Origin: VFJZ01 sp046598415
GTDB lineage: Bacteria; Actinomycetota; Thermoleophilia; Gaiellales; F1-60-MAGs149
NCBI GenBank assembly: GCA_046598415.1
Contig: JBKJIG010000102.1
Span: 1-64,000 of the forward strand
Length of the DNA stretch: 64,000 nt
Direction of reading: 5' to 3'
Positions 1 to 7,591 of this stretch are shown here, piece by piece; positions within the stretch are counted from its first letter, which is position 1, and each line of letters opens with the position of its first letter. The notes under the pieces were generated by a model. It saw only the letters and a list, made by a program, of their open reading frames with translations. It was not told the origin of the DNA and searched no databases. A program made the position numbers and the translations under genes.

Positions 1-257
1 TTCACCGGCGCGCGGAACTGGAGCGTCTGGCCGAGGTAGATCGAGCCGGGGCCGGGCAGCACCATGCCGACCATCGTCGAGAAGAAGCCGCCGGTGAGCA
101 TGCCGTGGGCGATGCGCTCGCCGAACATGGTCGTCGCGGCGAATGCGTCGTCGTAGTGCATCGGGTTGCGGTCGCCGGTCGCGGCACCGAAGTGCTCGAG
201 CACCTCGTCGGTGACCTGGAACGTCTGCTCTGCGGAGTCGCCAACGCTGATCGCCAT
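1..257 (-). CDS. MaoC-family (R)-specific enoyl-CoA hydratase, 3' end cut by window edge
   Basis: The first 85 codons of a hot-dog-fold dehydratase are present, starting at ATG 257; the rest lies beyond position 1. I read this frame by hand: it gives MAISVGDSAEQTFQVTDE and then the hydratase signature GDRNPMHYDDAFA near residues 27-39, with the catalytic Asp and His in the D-x-N-P-x-H arrangement, followed by FGERIAHGMLTGG. Such enzymes hydrate 2-enoyl-CoA to (R)-3-hydroxyacyl-CoA. The neighbouring ccr-ecm-meaB genes read the same way, so a role in C4/C5 acyl-CoA metabolism is reasonable, but a 394-bp gap separates it from meaB and it may have its own promoter. Confidence 0.85.
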   Translation of the reverse strand, partial: MAISVGDSAEQTFQVTDEVLEHFGAATGDRNPMHYDDAFAATTMFGERIAHGMLTGGFFSTMVGMVLPGPGSIYLGQTLQFRAPV

Positions 258-651
258 GCGGAGAGCCTACCGGAGCCTCGGGTGCATCCGTACCTCGAAC
301 CGAAGTACTACCGGCTCAAAGGCGACGGGCGGCACACGCAAGGTGACGAACCGCGCGCCCTTCGTGTCCTGTCGTGCGATCCGCGTGCCTTCCGCGCGAA
401 AACGTTCCGGGGTCAGACCCCAGATCGGGCCGTTTCGGGGTCTGACCCCGCGCATGAAAGTCACACGGATACGCGCGGAAGTGTCGCTGCGGCGGGGTTC
501 AAACTCCCCCCTTGGGGTGATCGGAAGAGGGGTCTTTATGCTCGACAACATATATGAGGAAACCCCGAGGGTGGCATCGCGGCCCTCACTGTCTGGTCTG
601 CCGGCGCGGCGGACCGACCTGGAGCGGGACGGCTCGCCGGATGCGGCGGGC
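258..651. other. 394-bp non-coding gap between maoC and meaB
   Basis: No convincing gene is seen. It holds repeat copy A (370-469) and a locally AT-rich stretch at about 535-560 that could carry the maoC promoter on the minus strand, although no clear -35/-10 pair was found. A plus-strand reading frame from ATG 538, preceded by a purine-rich GGAAGAGGGG, stays open only because it runs antisense to meaB; I do not call it a gene. Confidence 0.5.
370..469. repeat. Dispersed nested-palindrome repeat, copy A
   Basis: 100-bp copy of a repeat found again at 21861-21960 (83 of 100 positions identical by hand alignment, no gaps). The core is two mutually inverted 13-mers, GGGGTCAGACCCC at 409-421 and GGGGTCTGACCCC at 437-449, separated by 15 nt. 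The outer inverted arms (380-392 against 457-469) are partly degraded here but perfect in copy B. The structure predicts a long hairpin, as in REP- or MITE-like elements. Confidence 0.8.
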
Positions 652-1509
652 TCAGGCGGGCGAAGCGGATCGGGCGAGCGCCTCGGCCAGGCGCTCGTCC
701 AGCGAACCACCGGAGACGGGGCCGTGCTCGGCCAGGCGGGCGGCACCGTGCCGGCCGTGCGCCGTGCGGACGGCGTGGGTCACGAACCAGTCGTCGTGGG
801 GCGCTTCCGGGCCTGCCGCCGTCGCGGCGACAGCGGCGGCCAGCTCGTCGATGCCGGCACCCGTGCGGGCACTGACGGCGTGCAACGGGACGGTCTCACC
901 CGGCCGCGCCAGCCCGATTGCGCCCTGCAGGTCAGCGAGCGTGCGGTGCGCCAGGTCGGCGACGTCGCACTTCGTCACGACGATCGCGTCGGGCGCCTCC
1001 ATCAGCCCGGCCTTCAGATGCTGAACGCTGTCGCCCGCCAGCGGCTGCAGCAGCAGATACGTGGCGTCGGCGACGTGGCGGATGTCGTCCTCCGACTGCC
1101 CCACCCCGAGCGTCTCGACGAGCACCAGGTCGAACAGCCGCCGCAGCACGCGCACCACCGGATAGGTGGTCGGTGCGAGGCCGCCCGACTCGGCCTGCGA
1201 AGCCTGCGACCGGATGAACACCCGGCCCTCGGGCACGCGGATGCGCGTGCGGTCGCCCAGCAGCGCGCCGCCGGTGGCGGCGCTGGACGGGTCGACGGCG
1301 ACGATCGCGATGCGCCGGCCGGAGCCGGCCGCGAGCGCCGAGGCGAGTGCGCCGAGCAAGGTCGACTTGCCGACGCCGGGCGCGCCGGTGAACCCGACGA
1401 CGGGTGCCAGCGAGTTGGACTCGATCGCCGCGAGCGGTCCGGCGCGCTCGGCCACGGCAGCCGGGTCGTCCCGTTCCACGAGCGTGACGAGCCGCGCGAC
1501 CTCACGCAT
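652..1509 (-). CDS. meaB: MeaB/ArgK-type G3E-like GTPase, chaperone of the B12 mutase
   Basis: 285-residue P-loop GTPase of the MeaB family, which loads and protects adenosylcobalamin in acyl-CoA mutases. Walker A GAPGVGKST lies at residues 42-50, and VDPSSAATGGALLGDR follows as the family-specific switch region. The base-recognition motif reads TKCD rather than the usual NKxD. The protein is shorter than the roughly 310-330 residues common in the family, mostly at the C-terminus where the dimerisation arms sit. Its ATG overlaps the 3' end of the mutase gene by 8 bp (ATGCGTGA), so the two are translationally coupled and the mutase is the obvious client. Confidence 0.9.
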   Translation of the reverse strand: MREVARLVTLVERDDPAAVAERAGPLAAIESNSLAPVVGFTGAPGVGKSTLLGALASALAAGSGRRIAIVAVDPSSAATGGALLGDRTRIRVPEGRVFIRSQASQAESGGLAPTTYPVVRVLRRLFDLVLVETLGVGQSEDDIRHVADATYLLLQPLAGDSVQHLKAGLMEAPDAIVVTKCDVADLAHRTLADLQGAIGLARPGETVPLHAVSARTGAGIDELAAAVAATAAGPEAPHDDWFVTHAVRTAHGRHGAARLAEHGPVSGGSLDERLAEALARSASPA

Positions 1510-3469
1510 CGATCAGGTCGACGACGCGATCCATCACGCCGACGAGGTCGTAGTCGCGCGGCGTGAAGACGGCGCCGACGCCCATCGCGGTCAGCGCCGC
1601 CGCGTCGTCGGGTGGGACGATGCCGCCGACGACCACCGGGATGTCGCCGGCGCCCTCCGCCGCCAGCGTGTCGAGCAGCTGGCGCGTGATCTCCAGGTGC
1701 GAGCCGGACAGAATCGAGATGCCGACAACGCTCGCGTCCTCCTCGGCGGCCTGCCGGGCGATCTCGGCGGCCGAGAGCCGGATGCCCGAGTAGACGACGT
1801 CGAACCCGCAGTGCCGCGCGGCGATCGCGACCATCTCGGCGCCGTTCGAGTGACCGTCGAGGCCGGGCTTGCCGACCACCATGCGCGGCCGCCGTCCACG
1901 ACGCCGGGTGAGGTCCTCGACGCGGCCGCGCAGCGCCTCGACCGCAGCCGACTCGAGCTGCAGATGCTGGCCGTCGACCCCGGTCGCGGGCCGGTACTCG
2001 CCGAACACCGATCGCAGCGCGCCCGCCCACTCGCCGGTGGTGACCCCGGCCTTCGCACAGGCGACGGACGCCGGCACGAGGTTGACGCCCGAGCGCGCGT
2101 CGTCGCGCAGCCGAGCCAGGGCTTCGAACGCCCGCTCGCCGTCACGTTCGTCCTTCGTCCGCGCGAGGCGCGCGAGGGTGCCGCCGGCGTCGGCCTCCAT
2201 CCGGAAGATGCCGCCGTCCGAACCGCCCACGAGCGGCGACGCGATCCCCTCCTCGTAGCGGTTGCGTCCCACGACCGCCTGCTCGCCGCGCGCGATGCGG
2301 CCGAAGCGCGCGGTCTGGCTCGCCACGAGCGCCGACTTCATCAGCCCCGACTCGAGCGCCGCCACGGTGCCGCCGGCAGCGGCGATGCGGGCCAGCTCGA
2401 CCTCGACCCCCGCGATCAGCTCGTCCTGCAGTGCCCGGACGACGGTCGAGCCCTCGAACAGGTCGGGGTAGTCGAGCACGTCGGTCTCCAGCGCCATGAT
2501 CTGCTGCAGGCGCAGCGACCACTGCTGGTCCCACGGTCGCGGCAGCGACAGCGCCTCGTTCCACGCCGGCAGCTGCAGCGCACGGCAGCGCGCGTCGCGC
2601 GACAGCAGCACACCCAGCATCTCGATCGCGATGCGCCACGCGTTGTTCTCCGGCTGCTCCTCGGTGAGCCCGAGCGAGTTGACCTGGACGCCATACCGGA
2701 AGCGGCGCAGCTTCGGATCCTCGACGCCGTACCGCTCGAGGCACGTGTGATCCCACAACTCGGCGAAGGCGCGCATCTTGCACAGCTCCTCCACGAACCG
2801 CAGGCCCGCGTTGCAGAAGAACGAGACGCGGCCGACGGCCTGCTCGAACTCGGCCTTCGTCAGCGTGTCGCGCCCGCGCAGCTCGTCCAGGACGAGCGTC
2901 GCCGTCGAGAGCGCGTAGGCGACCTCCTGCACCGGCGTGGCGCCGGCCTCCTGCAGGTGGTAGGAGCACACGTTGGCGGGGTTGAACCGCGGCACCTCGC
3001 GGACGGCGTGCTCGTACATGTCGGCGATCAGACGCACGGACGGCCCGGGCGGGAAGATGTACGTGCCGCGCGACAGGTACTCCTTGACGATGTCGTTCTG
3101 CGTCGTGCCCTGCAGGAAGTGCAGCGGCACGCCCTGCTCCTCGGCCAGCGCCAGGTACAGCGCGTACAGCCACATGGCGGTCGCGTTGATGGTCATCGAC
3201 GTGTTCATGCGATCGAGCGGGATGCCGTCGAACAGTGCGCGCATGTCGTCGAGCGAGTTGATCGGCACGCCGACCTTGCCGACCTCGGGCGCGGCGATCT
3301 CCTCGTCGGAGGAGTGGCCGCACTGCGTCGGCAGGTCGAACGCGATCGAGAGGCCCGTCTGGCCGCGCGCGAGGTTCGCGCGGAACAGCTCGTTCGACGC
3401 CTCGACCGATGTGTGGCCCGCGTACGTGCGGAAGATCCAGGGCCGATCCGGCTCGGCGAGCCGGATCAT
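1502..3469 (-). CDS. ecm: Ethylmalonyl-CoA mutase (coenzyme B12-dependent acyl-CoA mutase)
   Basis: 655-residue single-chain mutase starting at ATG 3469; an open frame extends further upstream but only as antisense to ccr. The N-terminal TIM-barrel begins RPWIFRTYAGHTSVEASN and carries NTSMTINATAMW and the substrate-region SGTTQNDI-like stretch, here QGTTQNDIVKEYLSRGT. The C-terminal B12 domain has the base-off motif DGHSNG near residue 537, then SILSGSHL and VVVGGIVP, the full DxHxxG...SxL...GG signature. Length and pairing with ccr favour ethylmalonyl-CoA mutase (Ecm/MeaA, giving methylsuccinyl-CoA) over methylmalonyl- or isobutyryl-CoA mutase. ATG overlaps the ccr stop as ATGA. It needs cobalamin, which the operon at 30.5 kb could supply. 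Confidence 0.9.
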   Translation of the reverse strand: MIRLAEPDRPWIFRTYAGHTSVEASNELFRANLARGQTGLSIAFDLPTQCGHSSDEEIAAPEVGKVGVPINSLDDMRALFDGIPLDRMNTSMTINATAMWLYALYLALAEEQGVPLHFLQGTTQNDIVKEYLSRGTYIFPPGPSVRLIADMYEHAVREVPRFNPANVCSYHLQEAGATPVQEVAYALSTATLVLDELRGRDTLTKAEFEQAVGRVSFFCNAGLRFVEELCKMRAFAELWDHTCLERYGVEDPKLRRFRYGVQVNSLGLTEEQPENNAWRIAIEMLGVLLSRDARCRALQLPAWNEALSLPRPWDQQWSLRLQQIMALETDVLDYPDLFEGSTVVRALQDELIAGVEVELARIAAAGGTVAALESGLMKSALVASQTARFGRIARGEQAVVGRNRYEEGIASPLVGGSDGGIFRMEADAGGTLARLARTKDERDGERAFEALARLRDDARSGVNLVPASVACAKAGVTTGEWAGALRSVFGEYRPATGVDGQHLQLESAAVEALRGRVEDLTRRRGRRPRMVVGKPGLDGHSNGAEMVAIAARHCGFDVVYSGIRLSAAEIARQAAEEDASVVGISILSGSHLEITRQLLDTLAAEGAGDIPVVVGGIVPPDDAAALTAMGVGAVFTPRDYDLVGVMDRVVDLIDA

Positions 3470-4659
3470 CCGCTGACGCCGAGCCCGGGCTCCTCGGCGC
3501 CGACCAGCACGACCATCTTCCCCAGGTGCGCGTTCTCCCGCATCATCTGGTGCGGTATCGGGCACTCGTCGAACGGGAACGTCCGCATCAGCACCGGCAT
3601 CACCTTGCGCTCGATGATGAGCTGGTTCGCGCGCGTCGCCTGGTAGGCGTTCGCGAAGTGCGAGCCGATGATCGACTTCTGGCGCATCCACAGGTACCGC
3701 ACGTCGAAGTTGAGCGAGAAACCCGACGTCGCGCCACAGATGACGACCTTGCCGAACGTCTTGCAGACGAACACCGAGGTGGGGAACGTGGCCGCGCCGA
3801 CGTGCTCGAACACGATGTCGACGTCACGTCCGCCGGTGGCGGCGCGGATGGTCTTGCCGAACCGCTTCATCTCGGCGATGTTCGACTCGCCCGAGTCGCG
3901 GTCGACGAGGTCGAACTCGCGCCGGTCGATCACCGCGGCCGCGCCAAGACGCTTGCAGAGCTCGATCTTGTCCTCCGAGGAGACGACCGCGACGGCGTTC
4001 GCTCCGTAGAGGCGGCACAGCTGCAGCGCCATCGAGCCGAGCCCGCCGCCGGCGCCCCACACGAGCACGTTGTCGCCGGCCTGCACGCCGGCCTGGTCGA
4101 CGAGCATGCGGTACGCGGTGAAGTACACGAGCGCGTAGGAGGCGGCCTCCTCCCACGACAGGTGCTTCGGCTTCGGCACGAGCTGCTGGGCCTGCACGCG
4201 CGTGTAGTCGGCGAACGAGCCCCAGTTGGTCTCGTAGCCCCAGATCTTCTGGTCGGCGCACGCCATCGGGTCGAGGCCGTTGCACTCCGGGCACTCGCCG
4301 CACGACTGGTTGCAGTGCACGACGACCTCGTCGCCGGCCTTCCAGCGCTTCACGCCCGGCCCGACCGCCGCGACGATGCCGGAGGCGTCGGAGCCGCCGA
4401 TGTGGAAATCGTCGCCCGTATACCGGAAGATGGATACCGGCTTCCCCATCGCCGCCCAAACGAGGTTGTAGTTCACACCCGCCGCCATCACCCGCACGAG
4501 CACCTCGCCCGGCCCGGGTTCCGGTACCTCGACGGTCTCGAGCTGCATGGCGTCGATCGGCTCGCCGATGCGCTCGGGCCGGATCACCCAGGCCCGCATG
4601 GCGGCCGGGACGGCCTCGCCCGTGGGGTCGTCGACGATGCGCAGCGCCGGAGTCTCCAT
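3466..4659 (-). CDS. ccr: Crotonyl-CoA carboxylase/reductase
   Basis: 397 residues from ATG 4659 (an in-frame ATG at 4695 would add 12). This MDR-superfamily enzyme reductively carboxylates crotonyl-CoA to ethylmalonyl-CoA with NADPH and CO2. Seen: YTGDDFHIGGSDASGIV, the structural zinc-like Cys cluster CGECPECNG, the nucleotide-binding GAGGGLGSMALQL near residue 205, and family-typical stretches SFADYTRVQAQQLV and RYLWMRQKSIIGSHFANAYQA. It is the first gene of ccr-ecm-meaB, giving two consecutive steps of the ethylmalonyl-CoA pathway for acetyl-CoA assimilation or extender-unit supply. It is transcribed divergently from the luciferase-like gene. Confidence 0.92.
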   Translation of the reverse strand: METPALRIVDDPTGEAVPAAMRAWVIRPERIGEPIDAMQLETVEVPEPGPGEVLVRVMAAGVNYNLVWAAMGKPVSIFRYTGDDFHIGGSDASGIVAAVGPGVKRWKAGDEVVVHCNQSCGECPECNGLDPMACADQKIWGYETNWGSFADYTRVQAQQLVPKPKHLSWEEAASYALVYFTAYRMLVDQAGVQAGDNVLVWGAGGGLGSMALQLCRLYGANAVAVVSSEDKIELCKRLGAAAVIDRREFDLVDRDSGESNIAEMKRFGKTIRAATGGRDVDIVFEHVGAATFPTSVFVCKTFGKVVICGATSGFSLNFDVRYLWMRQKSIIGSHFANAYQATRANQLIIERKVMPVLMRTFPFDECPIPHQMMRENAHLGKMVVLVGAEEPGLGVSG

Positions 4660-4789
4660 CGCGACAGCGTACGCCAACCAACGCGTCGGCGGCACGGTTA
4701 CGGGCCACGGCGCGCGCCGGCGGCGGGTGGCCGAACGAGATATATGCCATCTGTCCTATGCATGGTAGACCGCCCGGAAAGTGGACGAT

Positions 4790-4819
4790 TTGACACCCCG
4801 ATGGCATGATGTCTAGACT
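4790..4819 (+). promoter_or_regulatory. Sigma-70-like promoter of the luciferase-like gene
   Basis: TTGACA at 4790-4795 and TAGACT at 4814-4819 are separated by 18 bp. The predicted start near 4826 leaves a leader of about 20 nt that carries AAGGAGG (4834-4840), 6 nt before ATG 4847. This is the most canonical promoter plus Shine-Dalgarno combination in the window. Confidence 0.75.
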
Positions 4820-4846
4820 CTGTGCCATGCAAGAAGGAGGCGCTCG

Positions 4847-5884
4847 ATGAGATTCTCGCTGTTCGCGCACGTCGAGCGCTACGACGGGTCGACCCCCTGG
4901 CCGCAGCTCTACGGCGAGCTGACGGAGCTCGTGCAGACTGCCGAGGACGGCGGTTTCGCGGCCTTCTGGACCGGCGAGCACTACGGCATGGAGTTCACCG
5001 TCGGGCCGAACCCGCTGACGCTGCTGACGCACCTCGCGGCGCAGACGCGCGACATCCGGCTCGTCACCGGCAACCTGGTGGCGCCCTTCTGGCACCCGGT
5101 GCGGCTGGCGTCGGAGGCGGCGCTCGCCGACGTGCTGACGAACGGCCGCATCGAGCTCGGCATTGCGCGCGGTGCGTACCAGTTCGAGTTCGACCGGCTG
5201 ATGGACGGCATGAACGCGATGCAGGGCGGCAGCCACCTGCGCGAGCTGGTGCCGCTGCTGCAGCAGCTGTGGGCCGGCGACGTGGCGCACGAGGGCGAGA
5301 ACTGGTCGTTCCCCGCCACCACGAGCGTGCCGAAGCCCCTGCACCCCGGCGGTCCGCGCATCTGGATCGCGGCCCGTGACCCCGCCTCGCACGACTTTGC
5401 GGTCGCGAACGGCTGCGACGTCTGCTGCACGCCGCTCGCGAAGGACGACAGCGAGGTCGAGGACCTGGTCGCGAAGTTCGAGACGGCCTGCGCAGCGCAC
5501 CCCGAGGTGCCACGGCCGCGGCTGATGATGCTGCGCCATGCCTACGTCGCCGAGACCGAGGACCAGGTGCCCGACGCGGCGCGAGCCGTGAAGGACTGGT
5601 ACGCGTACTTCGAGCACTGGATCCGCAACGACGGTTCGGCCAGGCTCGGCCACACCGACAAGCTCAGCGACTCCGACCTGGAGGCGAAGCCCGTCTACGA
5701 CCTCGAGACGGTGGCCGCGAACAACCTCGTCGGCACGCCGGACACGCTGATCCGGCGGTTGCAACGCTACCGCGAGCTGGGCATCGACGAGGTCGGCCTG
5801 TGGCTCGACAACGGGCGCTCGCACGCCGCCAAGAAGGCGACGCTGGAGCTGTTCATCCGCGAGGTGCTGCCGGCGTTCCGGTAG
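4847..5884 (+). CDS. LLM-class (luciferase-like) flavin-dependent oxidoreductase
   Basis: 345-residue TIM-barrel oxidoreductase of the bacterial luciferase superfamily, using FMN or F420. Typical stretches are TAEDGGFAAFWTGEHYG near residue 35, LVTGNLVAPFWHPVRLA near 76, and GTPDTLIRRLQRYRELGIDEV near the C-terminus. The substrate cannot be told from sequence. The ATG is fixed by an excellent ribosome-binding site. It is convergent with rlmN, and the two coding regions overlap by 32 bp at 5853-5884. There is no partner flavin reductase or F420 biosynthesis gene next to it. Confidence 0.85.
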   Translation: MRFSLFAHVERYDGSTPWPQLYGELTELVQTAEDGGFAAFWTGEHYGMEFTVGPNPLTLLTHLAAQTRDIRLVTGNLVAPFWHPVRLASEAALADVLTNGRIELGIARGAYQFEFDRLMDGMNAMQGGSHLRELVPLLQQLWAGDVAHEGENWSFPATTSVPKPLHPGGPRIWIAARDPASHDFAVANGCDVCCTPLAKDDSEVEDLVAKFETACAAHPEVPRPRLMMLRHAYVAETEDQVPDAARAVKDWYAYFEHWIRNDGSARLGHTDKLSDSDLEAKPVYDLETVAANNLVGTPDTLIRRLQRYRELGIDEVGLWLDNGRSHAAKKATLELFIREVLPAFR

Positions 5885-6947
5885 GGGCCTTGCGCCGCGC
5901 CGCGCGGATCTCGCGGACGCCCTTCACGGCCAGCTGACCGCAGGCGGCATCGATGTCCCGGCCCCGCGACTGGCGCAGCGAGTGGTCGACCTTGCGGCGC
6001 TCGAGCATGTGCCGGAAGCCAGCCACGCGGGACGGCTCCGAGGCGCGATAGTCGGCCGAGGTCGGGTTGTAGACGATCAGGTTCACGTGGAAACCGCCTG
6101 GCGCGGTCGCGTGCAGCAGGCGGGCCAACTCGTCGGCCTGCGCGGGCGAGTCGTTGACGCCGTGCAGCAGCAGGTACTCGATGAAGACGCGCCGGTGCGT
6201 GGCTTCGCGGTAGCGTTTGCAGGACTCCATCACGGCCTCGACCGGGTACCGCTTGTTGACGGGCATCAGCGTCGCTCGGACGTCGTCGTTCGCGGCATGG
6301 AGCGAAATCGCGAGCTTCACCTGCAGCGGCTCGGCCGCCAGCCGGTCGATGCCCGGCACCCAGCCGGCCGTCGAGATCGCGATCGACCGGGCGCCGAGGC
6401 CGAAGCCGTTCGGGTCGTTCGCCAGACGGCAGAAGCCGAGCACCTCGTCATAGTTGTGGAACGGCTCGCCCATGCCCATCAGGACGACGTTCGAGATGCG
6501 GCCCCCGTCGCGGCGCGCCTCGCGCGCGGCCCACAGCAGCTGCTCGAAGATCTCGCCGCCGTTGAGGTTCCGACCGAGGCCCATCGCGCCCGTGGCGCAG
6601 AAGGTGCACGCCAGGGCACAGCCCGACTGCGACGAGACGCAGACCGCGCGCCGGTCGCCGTGGCGCATCAGCACCGTCTCGATCGGGAACCCGTCGGCGG
6701 TGCGGAACCGGGCCTTCACCGTCTTGTCGGCCGAGCGCTGCTGGTCGTCGAGCGTCAGGTCGGCGAACGGCAGTTCGCTGGCGAGGCGCGCGCGGACGGG
6801 CTTGGACAGCGTCGTGACCTCGTCCCACGACGCAGCCAGGTCGCGCGTCACACCCTGCCGGACCTGCTCTCTCCGGTAGGATGGCTCGCCCCAGTCCGCG
6901 AGCAGCGCGATTGCCTGTTCCAGCTGCACGAAAGCAAGGGTATCCAT
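5853..6947 (-). CDS. rlmN: 23S rRNA (A2503-C2)/tRNA (A37-C2) methyltransferase RlmN
   Basis: Radical-SAM methyltransferase of 364 residues from ATG 6947 (GTG 6929 is an alternative start). The cluster motif CALACTFC is present, with GRNLNGGEIFEQ, VVLMGMGEPFHNYD and, near the C-terminus, SRGRDIDAACGQL, where the Cys is the mCys that carries the methyl group to C2 of adenine. N-terminal ADWGEPSYRREQV matches the RlmN accessory domain. The chosen ATG overlaps the start codon of the divergent methyltransferase at 6946 (shared CATG). The 3' end overlaps the luciferase-like gene. Confidence 0.92.
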   Translation of the reverse strand: MDTLAFVQLEQAIALLADWGEPSYRREQVRQGVTRDLAASWDEVTTLSKPVRARLASELPFADLTLDDQQRSADKTVKARFRTADGFPIETVLMRHGDRRAVCVSSQSGCALACTFCATGAMGLGRNLNGGEIFEQLLWAAREARRDGGRISNVVLMGMGEPFHNYDEVLGFCRLANDPNGFGLGARSIAISTAGWVPGIDRLAAEPLQVKLAISLHAANDDVRATLMPVNKRYPVEAVMESCKRYREATHRRVFIEYLLLHGVNDSPAQADELARLLHATAPGGFHVNLIVYNPTSADYRASEPSRVAGFRHMLERRKVDHSLRQSRGRDIDAACGQLAVKGVREIRAARRKAPTGTPAAPRG

Positions 6948-7587
6948 GATTCTCGACCCGGTCGTCGCCGAGTACCTCGAGGCCCTGTACCCGGCCTCCG
7001 ATCCGATCCTCGCCGAGATGGAGCGCCAGGGCGCAGCGGAGGGCGTGCCGATCGTGCAGCGTGACGGCGGCCTCACGCTCGCGGTGCTGGCCCGCGCCGC
7101 CGGGGCGCGCCGCGTGATCGAGTGCGGCACGGCGATCGGCGTGTCGACGCTGCACCTGGCACGGGCCGTCGGCGAGGGCGGGCGCGTCGTCTCGTTCGAC
7201 GTCGACCCCGACCGCCAGGCGACCGCCCGCGGCTACCTCGAGCGCGCCGGCGTCGCCGACCGCGTCGATCTGCGCCTGCAGCCGGCGCTGGACGGGCTGA
7301 AGGGCCTCGACGGCGTCTACGACCTCGCCTTCCTCGACGCCATCAAGTCGGAGTACGCGGCGTACGCCGAGCTGGTGCTGCCGCTGCTGCGGCCGGGCGG
7401 GCTGCTGGTGATCGACAACTCGCTGATGTCGGGCGACGTCGCCGCCGGCCAGCGGATGTCGGGCGGCTGGGCCCAGCGCGACATCGACGCGCTGCGCGAG
7501 CTGAACGCGGCGCTCACCGCGCGGGCCGACCTGTCCACCGTCGTGCTGCCCGTGGCCGATGGCATGACGGTCGCCGTCAAGGCGTAG
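6946..7587 (+). CDS. SAM-dependent O-methyltransferase (COMT/CCoAMT-like)
   Basis: 213-residue class I methyltransferase of the O-methyltransferase family 3. Motif I is IECGTAIGVSTLHLA near residue 58, then VSFDVDPDRQATA, and YDLAFLDAIKSEYAAYAELVLPLLRPGGLLVIDNSL, whose Asp and Asn residues bind the divalent metal and catechol-type acceptors in the family. The start MILDPVVAEYL is typical, and AAGGG sits 6 nt upstream. The actual acceptor is unknown. The start codon overlaps that of rlmN on the other strand. Confidence 0.85.
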   Translation: MILDPVVAEYLEALYPASDPILAEMERQGAAEGVPIVQRDGGLTLAVLARAAGARRVIECGTAIGVSTLHLARAVGEGGRVVSFDVDPDRQATARGYLERAGVADRVDLRLQPALDGLKGLDGVYDLAFLDAIKSEYAAYAELVLPLLRPGGLLVIDNSLMSGDVAAGQRMSGGWAQRDIDALRELNAALTARADLSTVVLPVADGMTVAVKA

Positions 7588-7591
7588 CGGC

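Noticed and set aside
538..1566. Plus-strand reading frame starting MLDNIYEETPRV with a purine-rich upstream run
   Set aside because: Open only because it lies antisense to GC-rich meaB; composition is Arg/Gly/Asp-rich shadow sequence and no family resemblance is seen.
3470..3691. 74-residue N-terminal extension of the mutase frame
   Set aside because: Overlaps ccr in another frame, is Arg/Asp-rich without homology, and ATG 3469 gives the classic ATGA coupling.
6079..6094. CACGTG-centred site resembling parS
   Set aside because: Only the CACGTG core and 5 of 10 flanking positions match the parS consensus, and it lies inside rlmN; too weak for a ParB site.
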